A stretch of DNA of 64,000 nucleotides from Parundibacterium terreum (GTDB taxonomy: Bacteria; Pseudomonadota; Gammaproteobacteria; Burkholderiales; Burkholderiaceae_D), in NCBI RefSeq assembly GCF_014636315.1, contig NZ_BMED01000003.1, positions 124,001 through 188,000 on the forward strand. The letters run 5' to 3'. A program made the translations under genes and the position numbers. This document shows positions 1 to 9,187 of the stretch, piece after piece (within the stretch, counting starts at the first letter, position 1; each line of letters opens with the position of its first letter). The notes beneath the pieces were generated by a model. The model saw nothing but the letters and a program-made list of their open reading frames with translations, was not told the origin of the DNA and did no database searches.

Positions 1-1398
1 AAATGTAAACCGGTCTGCGCCACCCATGTGCCGCGCGCGAATCTGCTGTATTCGCCGCGCAACAAGATATTGGCGACTTCATTGCTGGTGGAAGCCTTCC
101 TGTATGAAGAGCAGACCCGGCGCGGCATATCGATCAAGCATTGGGAAGAGTTTGAAGATGTAGCCGACCATTGCACGGTCTGCCATAAATGCGTGACGCC
201 TTGCCCGGTCGATATCGACTTTGGCGATGTCTCGATGAATATGCGCAATCTGCTGCGCAAGATGGGCAAGAAGTCCTTCAACCCCGGCACTGCCGGTGCG
301 ATGTTTTTCCTGAACGCGACTGATCCGGCGACGATCAACGCGACCCGCCAGGTGATGACGGGCGTGATGTTCAAGGCACAGCGCATGGGCCATGACCTGC
401 TGAAGAAATTTGCCAGGAAACAAACCAAGGCGCCTCCGGCTTCGGTAGGCAAGGCGCCGATCAAGGAGCAGGTGATCCACTTCATCAACAAGAAGATGCC
501 GGGCAACCTGCCGAAGAAGACCGCGCGCGCGTTGCTGGACATTGAAGATGACAAGATGGTTCCCATCATCCGCGATCCGAAAACGACCACCGCCGATACC
601 GAAGCAGTGTTTTACTTTCCCGGTTGCGGTTCTGAGCGCCTGTTCTCGCAGGTAGGCTTGGCCACGCAGGCTATGCTGTGGAATGTCGGCGTGCAGACGG
701 TGCTGCCGCCGGGCTACCTGTGCTGCGGTTATCCGCAACGCAGCGCCGGCGATTTTGACAAGGCCGAGAAGATCATTACCGATAACCGTGTGCTGTTCCA
801 TCGCATGGCCAATACGCTGAACTATCTGGATATCAAGACCGTGGTCGTGTCTTGCGGTACTTGCTACGACCAGATACAGGGCTACGAGTTTGAAAAGATA
901 TTCCCTGGCTGCCGCATCATCGATATCCATGAATATCTGCTGGAAAAAGATGTGAAGCTGGCCGGTGTCAGCGGCACCCGTTACATGTACCACGACCCTT
1001 GCCACAGCCCGATGAAGCTGCAGGATCCGTTGAAGACGGTGAATGCGCTGATCACGACCGTGGATGGCCAGAAGGTCGAAAAGAACGACAGGTGCTGTGG
1101 CGAGGCAGGTACGCTCGCGGTATCACGTCCGGATGTATCGACCCAGATACGCTTCCGCAAGGAAGAGGAAATGAGCAAGGGCGCCAGCAAGCTGCGCGCG
1201 GACGGCTTTACCGGCGAAGTGAAGATACTGACGTCCTGCCCGGCCTGCCTGCAGGGCTTGTCACGCTATAACGACGACAATAGCACCGAGGCAGACTATA
1301 TCGTGGTGGAAATGGCGAAGCACATACTGGGTGAAAACTGGATGCCGGACTACGTGGCGCGTGCCAACAACGGCGGCATAGAGCGGGTATTGGTGTAG
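1..1398 (+). CDS. C-terminal part of a large FAD/Fe-S oxidoreductase (5' end outside window)
   Basis: Open from base 1 in frame, so the gene is cut by the window edge; a GTG at 28 is internal. What remains starts inside a first 4Fe-4S motif (CKPVC) and has a second ferredoxin-type motif CTVCHKCVTPCPVD near residue 60 of the visible part. Two CCG (heterodisulfide-reductase/GlpC type) domains follow, with PGCG...CCGYPQ and HDPCHS...RCCGEAG. This order fits the C terminus of the long DUF3683/FAD-linked oxidase proteins of Burkholderiales, thought to oxidise a hydroxyacid such as lactate and pass electrons through Fe-S centres to quinone; the substrate is not visible here. The HIT gene starts 2 bases after its stop. 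Confidence 0.85.
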   Translation, partial: KCKPVCATHVPRANLLYSPRNKILATSLLVEAFLYEEQTRRGISIKHWEEFEDVADHCTVCHKCVTPCPVDIDFGDVSMNMRNLLRKMGKKSFNPGTAGAMFFLNATDPATINATRQVMTGVMFKAQRMGHDLLKKFARKQTKAPPASVGKAPIKEQVIHFINKKMPGNLPKKTARALLDIEDDKMVPIIRDPKTTTADTEAVFYFPGCGSERLFSQVGLATQAMLWNVGVQTVLPPGYLCCGYPQRSAGDFDKAEKIITDNRVLFHRMANTLNYLDIKTVVVSCGTCYDQIQGYEFEKIFPGCRIIDIHEYLLEKDVKLAGVSGTRYMYHDPCHSPMKLQDPLKTVNALITTVDGQKVEKNDRCCGEAGTLAVSRPDVSTQIRFRKEEEMSKGASKLRADGFTGEVKILTSCPACLQGLSRYNDDNSTEADYIVVEMAKHILGENWMPDYVARANNGGIERVLV

Positions 1399-1400
1399 CG

Positions 1401-1817
1401 ATGGACAACTGCGAATTATGCAATCCCAGGCTGGGGGACGTGGTGTACTCCAGCCCGAATTGGCGCGTGATCCTGGTCGACGATAAAAACTACCCCGGTT
1501 TTTGCCGCGTGATCTGGAATGCGCACGTGAAAGAGATGACGGACCTGCCTGCTGCCGAACGCAATGAAGTCATGGACGCAGTATGGAAGCTGGAAACGGC
1601 AATCCGCAAGGTTATGCAGCCCCACAAGATCAATCTCGCCAGTTTTGGTAACATGGTGCCGCATCTGCACTGGCATGTGATTCCGCGCTACCAGGACGAT
1701 GCACATTTCCCTAATCCGGTATGGGCGGCTGCCCATCCGGAAGTGCCGGACACCTCGACGCGCCAGGCGCTATTGCCCGCGTTGCGCGCCGAGATCATCC
1801 GGCAATTGCAGGCTTGA
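1401..1817 (+). CDS. HIT family protein (histidine triad nucleotide hydrolase/transferase)
   Basis: 138 aa. The histidine triad signature HLHWH is clear at His88, His90 and His92, followed by VIPR; the N terminus has CELC (Cys4, Cys7), a pair often seen in this subfamily and possibly metal binding. HIT proteins of this length cleave nucleoside phosphoramidates or dinucleoside polyphosphates; the true substrate cannot be told. Starts 2 nt after the oxidoreductase stop, so it is very probably co-transcribed with it, and the DUF971 gene follows 15 nt on. Confidence 0.9.
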   Translation: MDNCELCNPRLGDVVYSSPNWRVILVDDKNYPGFCRVIWNAHVKEMTDLPAAERNEVMDAVWKLETAIRKVMQPHKINLASFGNMVPHLHWHVIPRYQDDAHFPNPVWAAAHPEVPDTSTRQALLPALRAEIIRQLQA

Positions 1818-1832
1818 AGAATAGAGAACAGT

Positions 1833-2264
1833 ATGACAGGCTCCAAACAAAGTACCCCGGGACCCACACCTACCGCGTTGACGGTACGCACGCAATCGCG
1901 CGTGCTGGATGTCAGCTTTGACGACGGCGCCCAATTTTCGTTGCCGTTTGAACTATTGCGCGTGTATTCGCCTTCCGCCGAAGTGCGTGGACACGGACCG
2001 GGGCAGGAGACCTTGCAAACCGGCAAGCGCGACGTCAGCCTGACAGCGCTGGAGCCGGTCGGACACTATGCGGTGCAACCGCATTTTTCCGATGCCCATA
2101 ACAGCGGCATCTACACTTGGGAGTACCTGTACTGGCTGGGTGAAAACCAGGCCAGCCTGTGGCAGGACTATCTGAACCGGCTGCAAGTCGCAGGGTTTGA
2201 TCCGGAAGCCGGACGCGACACGCCCATGGTGCAGCAAGCGAGCGGCTGCGGGCACAATCACTAG
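1833..2264 (+). CDS. DUF971 / gamma-butyrobetaine hydroxylase-like N-terminal domain protein
   Basis: 143 aa. Contains the DUF971 core: a beta-rich stretch LDVSFDDGAQFSLPFELLRV, then HYAVQPHFSDAHNSGIY and TWEYLYWLGE, ending in a His/Cys tail (SGCGHNH). This domain is the N-terminal unit of gamma-butyrobetaine hydroxylases and in bacteria stands alone, often next to ubiE in Burkholderiales; it has been linked to Fe-S or zinc handling, but no enzyme activity is secure. Lies in the same small operon as the HIT gene, about 200 bp ahead of ubiE. Confidence 0.85.
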   Translation: MTGSKQSTPGPTPTALTVRTQSRVLDVSFDDGAQFSLPFELLRVYSPSAEVRGHGPGQETLQTGKRDVSLTALEPVGHYAVQPHFSDAHNSGIYTWEYLYWLGENQASLWQDYLNRLQVAGFDPEAGRDTPMVQQASGCGHNH

Positions 2265-2476
2265 GCAATACGCCTTTATTTTACGCATTCCTCCTGCTAA
2301 GTGGCCGTCTTGTTGATTGAGCAACAAACTATCGCAAAATTGGTCAAATGGGCACATTCCTGCAATGCAGGCAGGCATTCTCGTAATTTTGGCTCCCTGC
2401 GTGTGCTGCCAGACGCAGACTAGGCATGTTTTGGCCCAAAATCTGGGATAATGCGCGCATTCCATAGGTGAAAATC

Positions 2477-3211
2477 ATGACTAATACTACGCATTTCGGT
2501 TACACGACCGTAGAAGAAGACGAAAAAGTACACAAAGTAGCCGAAGTTTTTCACTCGGTTGCGGCCAAATACGACGTGATGAACGACCTGATGTCCGCCG
2601 GGCTGCACCGCGCGTGGAAAATATTCACGATTGCGCAGGCGGCAGTGCGCCCCGGCTTCAAGGTCCTGGATATTGCCGGCGGTACCGGTGACCTGGCCAA
2701 GGAATTCGTGAAGCAGGCTGGTTCCTCCGGTGAGGTATGGCATACCGATATCAATGAATCCATGCTGAGGGTAGGGCGTGACCGTCTCTTGAATAAGGGC
2801 CTGATTACCCCCACTTTATTATGTGACGCGGAAAAATTGCCTTTCCAGGACAATTATTTCGACCGGGTAACGGTAGCGTTTGGCCTGCGCAATATGACGC
2901 ACAAAGACCAGGCGCTGGCAGAGATGCGCAGGGTGCTGAAGCCGGGCGGCAAGTTACTGGTGCTGGAATTCTCCAAAGTTCCGGCGATCTTGCAAAAGCC
3001 CTACGATGTTTATTCTTTTTCCGTATTGCCATGGCTGGGGCAGCGCATTGCCAACGATGCCGAGAGCTACCGTTATCTGGCTGAATCGATACGAATGCAC
3101 CCCGACCAGGAAACTCTGAAGGGCATGATGCAGGATGCAGGCCTGGAACGCGTGCAATATTACAATCTGACGGCAGGTGTGGCCGCTTTACACACCGGTA
3201 TCAAACTTTAA
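2477..3211 (+). CDS. ubiE: Ubiquinone/menaquinone C-methyltransferase UbiE
   Basis: 244 aa from ATG 2477, chosen because AGGTG sits 7-11 nt upstream and homologs start MT...THFG; a GTG nine bases upstream adds MKI. The SAM-binding motif [14 protein letters not shown] and the UbiE hallmarks [18 protein letters not shown] and [13 protein letters not shown] are all present, and it ends with the expected AALHTGIKL. It puts the C-methyl group on the benzoquinol ring in ubiquinone synthesis. ubiJ and ubiB lie just downstream, giving a local quinone cluster. Confidence 0.97.
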   Translation: MTNTTHFGYTTVEEDEKVHKVAEVFHSVAAKYDVMNDLMSAGLHRAWKIFTIAQAAVRPGFKVLDIAGGTGDLAKEFVKQAGSSGEVWHTDINESMLRVGRDRLLNKGLITPTLLCDAEKLPFQDNYFDRVTVAFGLRNMTHKDQALAEMRRVLKPGGKLLVLEFSKVPAILQKPYDVYSFSVLPWLGQRIANDAESYRYLAESIRMHPDQETLKGMMQDAGLERVQYYNLTAGVAALHTGIKL

Positions 3212-3258
3212 GCGCTGCAGCTTTTATCCAGCAGTAGCGCCAGGCGGTAACTCTTATC

Positions 3259-4191
3259 ATGAAAAAATTCTTTATTGCAATGATGGTCGTCGCCAGCGCG
3301 CTGGCAGTGACAGTCTCCGATGCGGACGCAAGGCGTCTCGGTGGCGGCGGTTCAATAGGCCGCCAGTCTTCCAATGTATCGCGGCAGGTAGCTCCTCCTT
3401 CCAATGCAGCACGGCCCGCGCCTGCGCCCGCAGCCCCTGCGGCGGCACCGGGTGCTGTGGTGCCTCCCAAGCCTGCTAGCCCATGGAAAGGCATAGTCGG
3501 GGGCCTGATCGGCGGTGCCTTGCTGGGCGCGATGTTTTCCAGCCTGGGTTTTGGCGGCGCATTGAGCAGCATGCTGGGTACCATCGTCACTTTTGGCTTG
3601 CTGGCCCTGGTGGTGATGTTCATCATCCGCATGTTCCGCAAGCCTAGCCCGGCTGGAGTGCCTTCGTCGTATTCCACTTACCAGCAGCCTGCTTATGCCG
3701 GTGCCTCTGGCTCGGCTACGCCCGAGATCGGCTCCCGCATAGAGCCGCAGTCTTATGCTTACCAGTCGCCTGAGCCGGCTGCCGCCGCTGCTGTTTCTGC
3801 TGCTGGCCCTTGGGGTGTGCCGGCCGACTTCGATGTGCCTGCCTTCCTGCGCAATGCCAAGACTTACTTCATTCGCCTGCAGGCCGCTTGGGATAAAGCC
3901 GATATCAACGATATCCGCGAATTCACAACGCCGGAAATGTATGCTGAAATCAAATTGCAGATACAGGAGCGCGGAGCCAGCCCGAATGTGACGGACGTCG
4001 TGTCCATCGACGCCGAATTGCTGGGTCTGGAACAGGTGGGCAACGATCATCTGGCCAGCATCAAGTTCACCGGCATGATCAAGGAAGCCGCCAACGCGCC
4101 TGCGGAACCCTTCAATGAAGTGTGGAATCTGGCGAAGCCGCTCAATGGCCAGGGCGGCTGGGTACTGGCCGGCATCCAGCAACTGTCCTAG
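3259..4191 (+). CDS. Tim44-like domain membrane protein
   Basis: 310 aa. N-terminal signal or anchor (MKKFFIAMMVVASALAVTVS), a Pro/Ala-rich low-complexity stretch at about 50-75, a Gly-rich hydrophobic region and one or two transmembrane segments (about 80-115) ending in IIRMFRK, then a soluble Tim44-like domain (about 190-308). The fold resembles the lipid-contacting domain of mitochondrial Tim44 and MRPL45; in bacteria the role is not settled. Its conserved place between ubiE and ubiJ/ubiB in Burkholderiales suggests a tie to quinone or membrane biogenesis. An intrinsic terminator follows at 4255. Confidence 0.85.
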   Translation: MKKFFIAMMVVASALAVTVSDADARRLGGGGSIGRQSSNVSRQVAPPSNAARPAPAPAAPAAAPGAVVPPKPASPWKGIVGGLIGGALLGAMFSSLGFGGALSSMLGTIVTFGLLALVVMFIIRMFRKPSPAGVPSSYSTYQQPAYAGASGSATPEIGSRIEPQSYAYQSPEPAAAAAVSAAGPWGVPADFDVPAFLRNAKTYFIRLQAAWDKADINDIREFTTPEMYAEIKLQIQERGASPNVTDVVSIDAELLGLEQVGNDHLASIKFTGMIKEAANAPAEPFNEVWNLAKPLNGQGGWVLAGIQQLS

Positions 4192-4254
4192 CCGCTGTGC
4201 CGCATGCTGCCAGTTCTGCCATGCCGCATCCAGCGATAAGCTGTTAAACTTGAG

Positions 4255-4282
4255 ACCGCCCATGCCATCATGGGCGGTTTTT
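4255..4282 (+). terminator. Intrinsic terminator after the Tim44-like gene
   Basis: Perfect 10-bp stem ACCGCCCATG / CATGGGCGGT around the loop CCAT, followed by five T. It ends only 12 bases before the ubiJ start codon. Confidence 0.85.
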
Positions 4283-4294
4283 ATTTAAGCTCCC

Positions 4295-4876
4295 ATGATT
4301 CCACTATCACCAACTGTCGCTCCATTCATTAACCATTTGCTGGCCCCCGAGCCTTGGGCCAGGGATAAATTACGCCAGCACACAGGCAAGACCGCTGCTA
4401 TCGATATCCAGTTGCTGACATTGAAATTAAAAGTCAGCGCCGATGGCTTGGTGGAAAGCGCTGCTGGCGATGTGCAGCCGGATGTGAAAATCATCATCAA
4501 GGCCAGCGACCTGCCCTTGATCGCGCAAAACCGCGAGCGGGCCTTTTCCTATGTGAAGGTGGAGGGGGATGCCGAATTTGCGAACACGATTTCGCAATTG
4601 GGCCAGACCTTGCGCTGGGAAGCGGAAGAAGATTTGAGCAAGCTGTTTGGTGATATTGCGGCGGTGCGCATGGTGGCTGCCGCCAGATCGGTAGCTCAGA
4701 CGGTCAAAGAGACCCACCAGAAGCTGCAGGAAAATCTGGCCGAGTATTTTCTGGAAGAGAATCCCATGCTGGTAAGGCCCGCCGCAGTAAGCGCACTGGG
4801 CAATGATGTAAACAAGATTCGTGACGATGTAGAGCGTTTGACCAAGCGCATCGAAAAACTGGAAAGGCTGCGCTAG
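4295..4876 (+). CDS. ubiJ: Ubiquinone biosynthesis accessory factor UbiJ (SCP2 domain)
   Basis: 193 aa. N-terminal SCP2-like lipid-binding fold ([20 protein letters not shown]... then the [11 protein letters not shown] strand region) and a C-terminal coiled coil ([21 protein letters not shown]) typical of UbiJ. UbiJ binds ubiquinone intermediates and, with UbiK, organises the soluble Ubi complex. It overlaps ubiB by one base (TAGTG), so the pair is translationally linked. No Shine-Dalgarno is seen and a strong terminator ends 12 nt upstream, so how transcription enters this gene is an open point. Confidence 0.9.
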   Translation: MIPLSPTVAPFINHLLAPEPWARDKLRQHTGKTAAIDIQLLTLKLKVSADGLVESAAGDVQPDVKIIIKASDLPLIAQNRERAFSYVKVEGDAEFANTISQLGQTLRWEAEEDLSKLFGDIAAVRMVAAARSVAQTVKETHQKLQENLAEYFLEENPMLVRPAAVSALGNDVNKIRDDVERLTKRIEKLERLR

Positions 4877-6435
4877 TGTTTAAATTCTTACGTTTGTTGA
4901 AGATCATCCGTATCGTCATCCTGTACGGTATTGATGAAATTGCCATATCCGGGCTGGCGGTGCCGCGCCTGGCCAAGCTGATCGATCAACTGATTTTCTG
5001 GCGCGATATCTCGGCGCCGCGCGGCGAACGCCTGCGCAAGGCGCTGGAAGAACTGGGTCCGGTATTTGTGAAGTTCGGCCAGGTATTGTCCACCCGGCGC
5101 GACCTGCTGCCGGAAGATATCGTCGATGAGCTGTCCAAGCTGCAGGACAGGGTGCCACCCTTCGATCCCGATCTGGCGATTGCGCAAATCACTAAATCCC
5201 TCGGCGCGCATCCGGAGCAATTGTTTGCCGAGTTTGAGCGCACGCCGGTTGCCTCTGCGTCTATCGCGCAGGTGCACTTTGCAGTGCTGAAAGACGGCCG
5301 CAAAGTGGCGGTCAAGGTGCTGCGCCCAGGCATGAAGGCCTCCATAGACAAGGACGTTGCCTTGATGCACGTGGCTGCAGGCTGGCTGGAAAAGTTGTGG
5401 GCCGACGGCAAGCGCCTGAAGCCGCGCGAAGTGGTCGGCGAGTTTGATAAATACCTGCACGATGAGCTGGACCTGATGCGCGAGGCCGCCAACGGCAGCC
5501 AGTTGCGCCGCAATTTTGCCGAGTCCAAGCTGCTGCTGGTGCCGGAAATGTATTGGGACTATTGCTCGTCGTCGGTGATCGTGATGGAACGCATGAACGG
5601 TATTCCCATCTCGCAAACCGCCAGGCTGCTGGAAGCCGGCGTCGACATGGAAAAACTGTCGCGCGACGGCGTGGAGATATTTTTCACCCAGGTGTTCCGC
5701 GATGGCTTTTTCCATGCAGATATGCATCCTGGAAATATCCTGGTGTCCACCGATGCGGATACTTTCGGCAGTTATATTGCGCTGGACTTCGGCATCGTCG
5801 GCACCTTGACGGATTTCGACAAGGATTACCTGTCGCAGAATTTCCTGGCCTTCTTCCGCCGCGACTACAAGCGCGTCGCCGAGGCGCATATAGAATCCGG
5901 CTGGGCGCCCAAGGAAACCCGCGTCGATGAATTGGAGTCGGCAGTGCGCGCCTGTTGCGAGCCTATCTTCGATCGTCCGCTGAAAGACATTTCCTTTGGC
6001 CAGGTGCTGTTGCGCCTGTTCCAGACTTCGCGCCGCTTCAATGTGGAAGTACAGCCGCAACTGGTGCTGCTGCAAAAGACGCTGCTGAATATTGAAGGCC
6101 TGGGGCGGCAACTGGACCCCAACCTGGATTTATGGAAAACCGCCAAGCCCTACCTGGAGCGCTGGATGAGCGACCAGGTCGGCTGGCGCGGCATGCTGGA
6201 AAAATTGAAGGCAGAAGCGCCGCGCTACAGCCATATCTTCCCGCAATTGCCGCGCCTGGCGCATCAGGCCCTGACCCTGGCCAGCGAACCGCGGCATGAT
6301 GCTGCCGTCCTGGCTAGCCTGCTGGCCGAGCAAAGGACAACCAACCGCCTGCTGCGCATCGTCATTTACTTTGGCGGCGGCATGATCGCCGGTGCGCTGG
6401 TAGCGCAATTGTTCCTGCATCTGTACTACGTATAA
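4876..6435 (+). CDS. ubiB: UbiB, atypical (ABC1/ADCK) kinase-like ubiquinone synthesis protein
   Basis: 519 aa from GTG 4876, overlapping the ubiJ stop. Contains the UbiB KxGQ-type motif ([16 protein letters not shown], about 65-80), the Ala-rich loop [10 protein letters not shown] that replaces the protein kinase P-loop, the lysine [20 protein letters not shown] catalytic loop and the metal-binding ALDFGIVG. The C terminus ends in a membrane segment ([20 protein letters not shown]). It is an ATPase-like membrane protein needed for aerobic ubiquinone synthesis, probably making lipid precursors accessible to the Ubi complex. Confidence 0.96.
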   Translation: MFKFLRLLKIIRIVILYGIDEIAISGLAVPRLAKLIDQLIFWRDISAPRGERLRKALEELGPVFVKFGQVLSTRRDLLPEDIVDELSKLQDRVPPFDPDLAIAQITKSLGAHPEQLFAEFERTPVASASIAQVHFAVLKDGRKVAVKVLRPGMKASIDKDVALMHVAAGWLEKLWADGKRLKPREVVGEFDKYLHDELDLMREAANGSQLRRNFAESKLLLVPEMYWDYCSSSVIVMERMNGIPISQTARLLEAGVDMEKLSRDGVEIFFTQVFRDGFFHADMHPGNILVSTDADTFGSYIALDFGIVGTLTDFDKDYLSQNFLAFFRRDYKRVAEAHIESGWAPKETRVDELESAVRACCEPIFDRPLKDISFGQVLLRLFQTSRRFNVEVQPQLVLLQKTLLNIEGLGRQLDPNLDLWKTAKPYLERWMSDQVGWRGMLEKLKAEAPRYSHIFPQLPRLAHQALTLASEPRHDAAVLASLLAEQRTTNRLLRIVIYFGGGMIAGALVAQLFLHLYYV

Positions 6436-6443
6436 GGCAAGCT

Positions 6444-7040
6444 GTGGAACCCTTCGACACCCGCGATCCTACCGTCAGCCAGTTTTGGGATGAGCGTTTC
6501 AAGCGTGAATTCACGCCCTGGGACAAGGGCGGCGCCCCACAGGCGCTGCAGAATTTTGTTCGCGCATCTGCAAGGCCGCTGGTCAGCCTGATCCCTGGTT
6601 GCGGCGCTGGTTACGAGGCGGCTTTCCTGGCCGAGGCGGGGTGGGATGTGACTGCGATCGATTTTTCACCGGCAGCCGTGGCCACTGCGCGCGCCGCTGT
6701 CGGCAAGTGGGCAGACCGCATCGTGCAGGCGGACTTTTTCCAGTTCCAGCCTGCACATGCGCTGGACATGATCTACGAGCGCGCTTTCCTATGTGCGTTG
6801 CCTCGCCGCATGCGTCCGCAGATTGCTGCGCGCTGGGCCGAGTTGCTGTCAACCGGCGGTTTGCTGGCGGGGTATTTCTTTTTTGATAATTCGACCAAGG
6901 GGCCGCCTTTCGGCATCTCCGAGCAGGAGTTGCATGAATTGCTACATCCGCTGTTTGAGCTGGTCGAAGATGCGGAGGTCGAAGACTCGATTTCCGTGTT
7001 CCAGGGCAAAGAACGCTGGAAAGTGTGGCGCAGGCGCTAA
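6444..7040 (+). CDS. TPMT-family SAM-dependent methyltransferase
   Basis: 198 aa from GTG 6444, eight bases after ubiB, with AAGG upstream. The SAM motif I is SLIPGCGAGYEAAFLAEAG, followed by VTAIDFSPAAV and YERAFLCALP, the layout of thiopurine S-methyltransferase-like class I enzymes (also used for thiol, Se or Te methylation). The N-terminal FWDERFKREFTPWDKGGAP is characteristic of this family. The close spacing suggests it is the last gene of the ubiJ-ubiB unit; its substrate is unknown. Confidence 0.88.
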   Translation: MEPFDTRDPTVSQFWDERFKREFTPWDKGGAPQALQNFVRASARPLVSLIPGCGAGYEAAFLAEAGWDVTAIDFSPAAVATARAAVGKWADRIVQADFFQFQPAHALDMIYERAFLCALPRRMRPQIAARWAELLSTGGLLAGYFFFDNSTKGPPFGISEQELHELLHPLFELVEDAEVEDSISVFQGKERWKVWRRR

Positions 7041-7078
7041 ATTAGCGGCAGAATCAGGATGTTGGGGCCAGACTCTAA

Positions 7079-7106
7079 TTGCATCCCTCCAGCTTGGCTT
7101 TATAAT
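7079..7106 (+). promoter_or_regulatory. Candidate sigma70 promoter with a perfect -10
   Basis: TATAAT at 7101-7106 with a weak -35 (TTGCAT, 7079-7084) at 16 bp. It points to the symporter gene at 7212, but the first transcribed bases would form the hairpin at 7108. Confidence 0.45.
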
Positions 7107-7107
7107 G

Positions 7108-7134
7108 CCCGCAGCAAATTGTTGCGGGTTTTTT
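7108..7134 (+). terminator. Intrinsic terminator-like hairpin
   Basis: Stem CCCGCA / TGCGGG with a 9-nt loop followed by six T. It may end the ubiB-methyltransferase unit or act as an early attenuator for the symporter gene, because a perfect -10 box lies directly in front. Confidence 0.65.
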
Positions 7135-7211
7135 CATTGTGGGCTGGATGCTCCAGTCCGTATGTAAATATACAGTCGGCCATGCGGCCATCCTTATAGC
7201 TAATTACTCTC

Positions 7212-8642
7212 ATGAACACTCTGATCTGGTTCGTCGTACTTTATTGGGTCATCTCGGTCGGGATAGGCCTGTATGCCGCCCGCTATGTGAATAACTCCAA
7301 GGACTATGCCGTTGCCGGGCGTTCGCTGCCTATGTATGTGGTGACGGCCACTGTGTTTGCGACCTGGTTCGGTTCTGAAACCGTGCTTGGCATTTCCTCC
7401 ACCTTCGTCAAGGAAGGCCTGAGCGGCGTCGTGGCCGATCCTTTCGGCTCTTCGCTGTGCCTGATTTTTGTCGGCCTGTTCTTTGCCCGCCCGCTGTACC
7501 GGATGAACCTGCTGACGATAGGTGACTATTACCGTAATAAATTCGGTCGCGCGGTCGAGGTGCTGGTCACCATCTGTATCGTGATTTCCTACCTGGGCTG
7601 GGTTGCCGCGCAGATCAAGGCCCTGGGCCTGGTTTTCAATGTGGTATCCGGCGGCGACATTTCGATGAATGTCGGCATGATGATAGGTGCCGCCAGCGTG
7701 CTGGTATATACGCTGATGGGCGGCATGTGGTCGGTGGCGATTACCGATTTCATCCAGATGATCATTATCGTGATCGGCATGCTGTACATAGGCTGGGAAG
7801 TTTCCGGCATGGTGGGCGGTGCGGGCACGGTGATCGAGCATGCGCGCAATGCCGGCAAGCTGGAGTTCTGGCCGGCGCCAACCGGCAAGGAAATGCTGTG
7901 GTTCTTTGCCGCCTGGATCACGATGATGCTGGGTTCCATCCCCCAGCAGGACGTTTTCCAGCGTGTGGCCTCTTCCAAGAATGAAAAGATCGCCGGACGT
8001 GCGTCGGTACTGGGCGGCGTACTGTATTTCTGTTTCGCCTTTATCCCTATGTTCCTGGCTTATTCTGCAACATTGATCGATCCAAAAATGGTCGCCAGCC
8101 TGATAGACAAGGATTCGCAATTGATCCTGCCTACGCTGATCATGACCAAGGTGCCGATTTTTGCACAGGTGATGTTCTTTGGCGCGCTGCTGTCGGCGAT
8201 CAAGAGCTGTGCCAGTGCGACGTTGCTGGCACCGTCGGTGACCTTTTCGGAAAATATCCTGAAAGCAATGTTGCCCAAGCAAAGCGACAAGCAATTCCTG
8301 TTCATGATGCGTGTTGTTGTCTTGGTGTTCACTGCGATTGTAACTATTTTTGCAATGAATACCGGTTCCAGCATCTATAAGATGGTGGAAAATGCCTACA
8401 AGGTGACCTTGGTTGCAGCCTTTGTGCCGCTGGCTTTCGGCCTGTACTGGAAGCGCGCGACCAGCCAGGGAGCGCTGGCCTCGATGATTCTGGGCCTCGC
8501 AGTATGGATCAGCCTGGAGATCGTGGCGCCGGAAGGCTATTGGCCACCGCAACTGGTTGGCGTCATTGTCAGTCTGGCTGGCATGATCCTGGGTTCGCTG
8601 CTGCCGCAATTCGTGCGCAAGCCGGTAACAGCGGAGGCCTGA
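7212..8642 (+). CDS. Sodium:solute symporter (SSS) family permease
   Basis: 476 aa, almost wholly hydrophobic with about 12-13 predicted membrane segments. SSS signatures are visible: the N-terminal GLYAARYVNNSKDYAVAGRS and then TVFATWFGSETVLGISSTF and LTIGDYYRNKFGR, as in PutP-like and related carriers. It should drive uptake of an organic solute with Na+; the substrate cannot be read from the sequence. No strong Shine-Dalgarno precedes ATG 7212. It stands alone between hairpins, with the fmdB gene about 120 bp downstream. Confidence 0.9.
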   Translation: MNTLIWFVVLYWVISVGIGLYAARYVNNSKDYAVAGRSLPMYVVTATVFATWFGSETVLGISSTFVKEGLSGVVADPFGSSLCLIFVGLFFARPLYRMNLLTIGDYYRNKFGRAVEVLVTICIVISYLGWVAAQIKALGLVFNVVSGGDISMNVGMMIGAASVLVYTLMGGMWSVAITDFIQMIIIVIGMLYIGWEVSGMVGGAGTVIEHARNAGKLEFWPAPTGKEMLWFFAAWITMMLGSIPQQDVFQRVASSKNEKIAGRASVLGGVLYFCFAFIPMFLAYSATLIDPKMVASLIDKDSQLILPTLIMTKVPIFAQVMFFGALLSAIKSCASATLLAPSVTFSENILKAMLPKQSDKQFLFMMRVVVLVFTAIVTIFAMNTGSSIYKMVENAYKVTLVAAFVPLAFGLYWKRATSQGALASMILGLAVWISLEIVAPEGYWPPQLVGVIVSLAGMILGSLLPQFVRKPVTAEA

Positions 8643-8759
8643 GCGGCTCGTCTCGCCAAGGAAAGCAGGGGCGAAAGGAAGTGAAAGCTGTGCAGTGCGC
8701 AAATTAAGCCAAAAAACCTTTATAATTCAGGGTTTTATCAGCTTTTTTTGGGGCGAGAT

Positions 8760-9119
8760 ATGCCGATTTATGCTTACCGCTGTGAAGATTGTGGTTTTGC
8801 CAAAGACGTATTGCAAAAGATGTCCGATGCACCATTGAGTGATTGCCCAAATTGCGGCAAGGCCAGTTTCAAGAAGCAGGTGACTGCTGCCGGTTTCCAG
8901 CTCAAGGGCTCGGGCTGGTATGTGACTGATTTCCGTGGCGGCGCCAATGGCAGTAATGGTGCAGCAGGTACTTCGGCGCCTGCAGTAGGGACCGGCAGTT
9001 CGGAATCGGGTGGATCCAGTTCTTCTGCTTCCGGTGAGTCCGCCAGCGCAGGCAGCAGCGCAGCCAGCCCAAGTTCGACGAGCACAACCAGCGCAGGTGG
9101 CGACACCAAGGCAGCCTGA
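8760..9119 (+). CDS. FmdB family zinc ribbon protein
   Basis: 119 aa from ATG 8760 (homologs start MPIYAYRC; in-frame starts upstream are not needed). The zinc ribbon uses Cys8, Cys11, Cys29 and Cys32. After GSGWYVTDFRGG the chain becomes a Ser/Gly/Ala-rich disordered tail. FmdB-type proteins are thought to be small regulatory or metal-related factors; the name comes from the formamidase operon and no role is proven. Its place ahead of DUF502 and aspS is conserved in Burkholderiales. A TATAAT at 8721-8726 is a possible -10, without a clear -35. Confidence 0.9.
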   Translation: MPIYAYRCEDCGFAKDVLQKMSDAPLSDCPNCGKASFKKQVTAAGFQLKGSGWYVTDFRGGANGSNGAAGTSAPAVGTGSSESGGSSSSASGESASAGSSAASPSSTSTTSAGGDTKAA

Positions 9120-9140
9120 GCGTCTTTTTTGGCTTGGCGG

Positions 9141-9161
9141 GGGTTTGCAACGGGTTTGCAA
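9141..9161 (+). repeat. Short tandem direct repeat upstream of DUF502 gene
   Basis: GGGTTTGCAA occurs twice with an 11-bp period (9141-9150 and 9152-9161), just ahead of the DUF502 start. It could be a same-face protein site; function unknown. Confidence 0.4.
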
Positions 9162-9187
9162 TGTAATTTAATAGAATGGCGAGTGTA

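Noticed and set aside
7200-8702. 500-codon open frame antisense to the symporter gene
   Set aside because: His/Gln-rich shadow typical of reverse-read membrane proteins.
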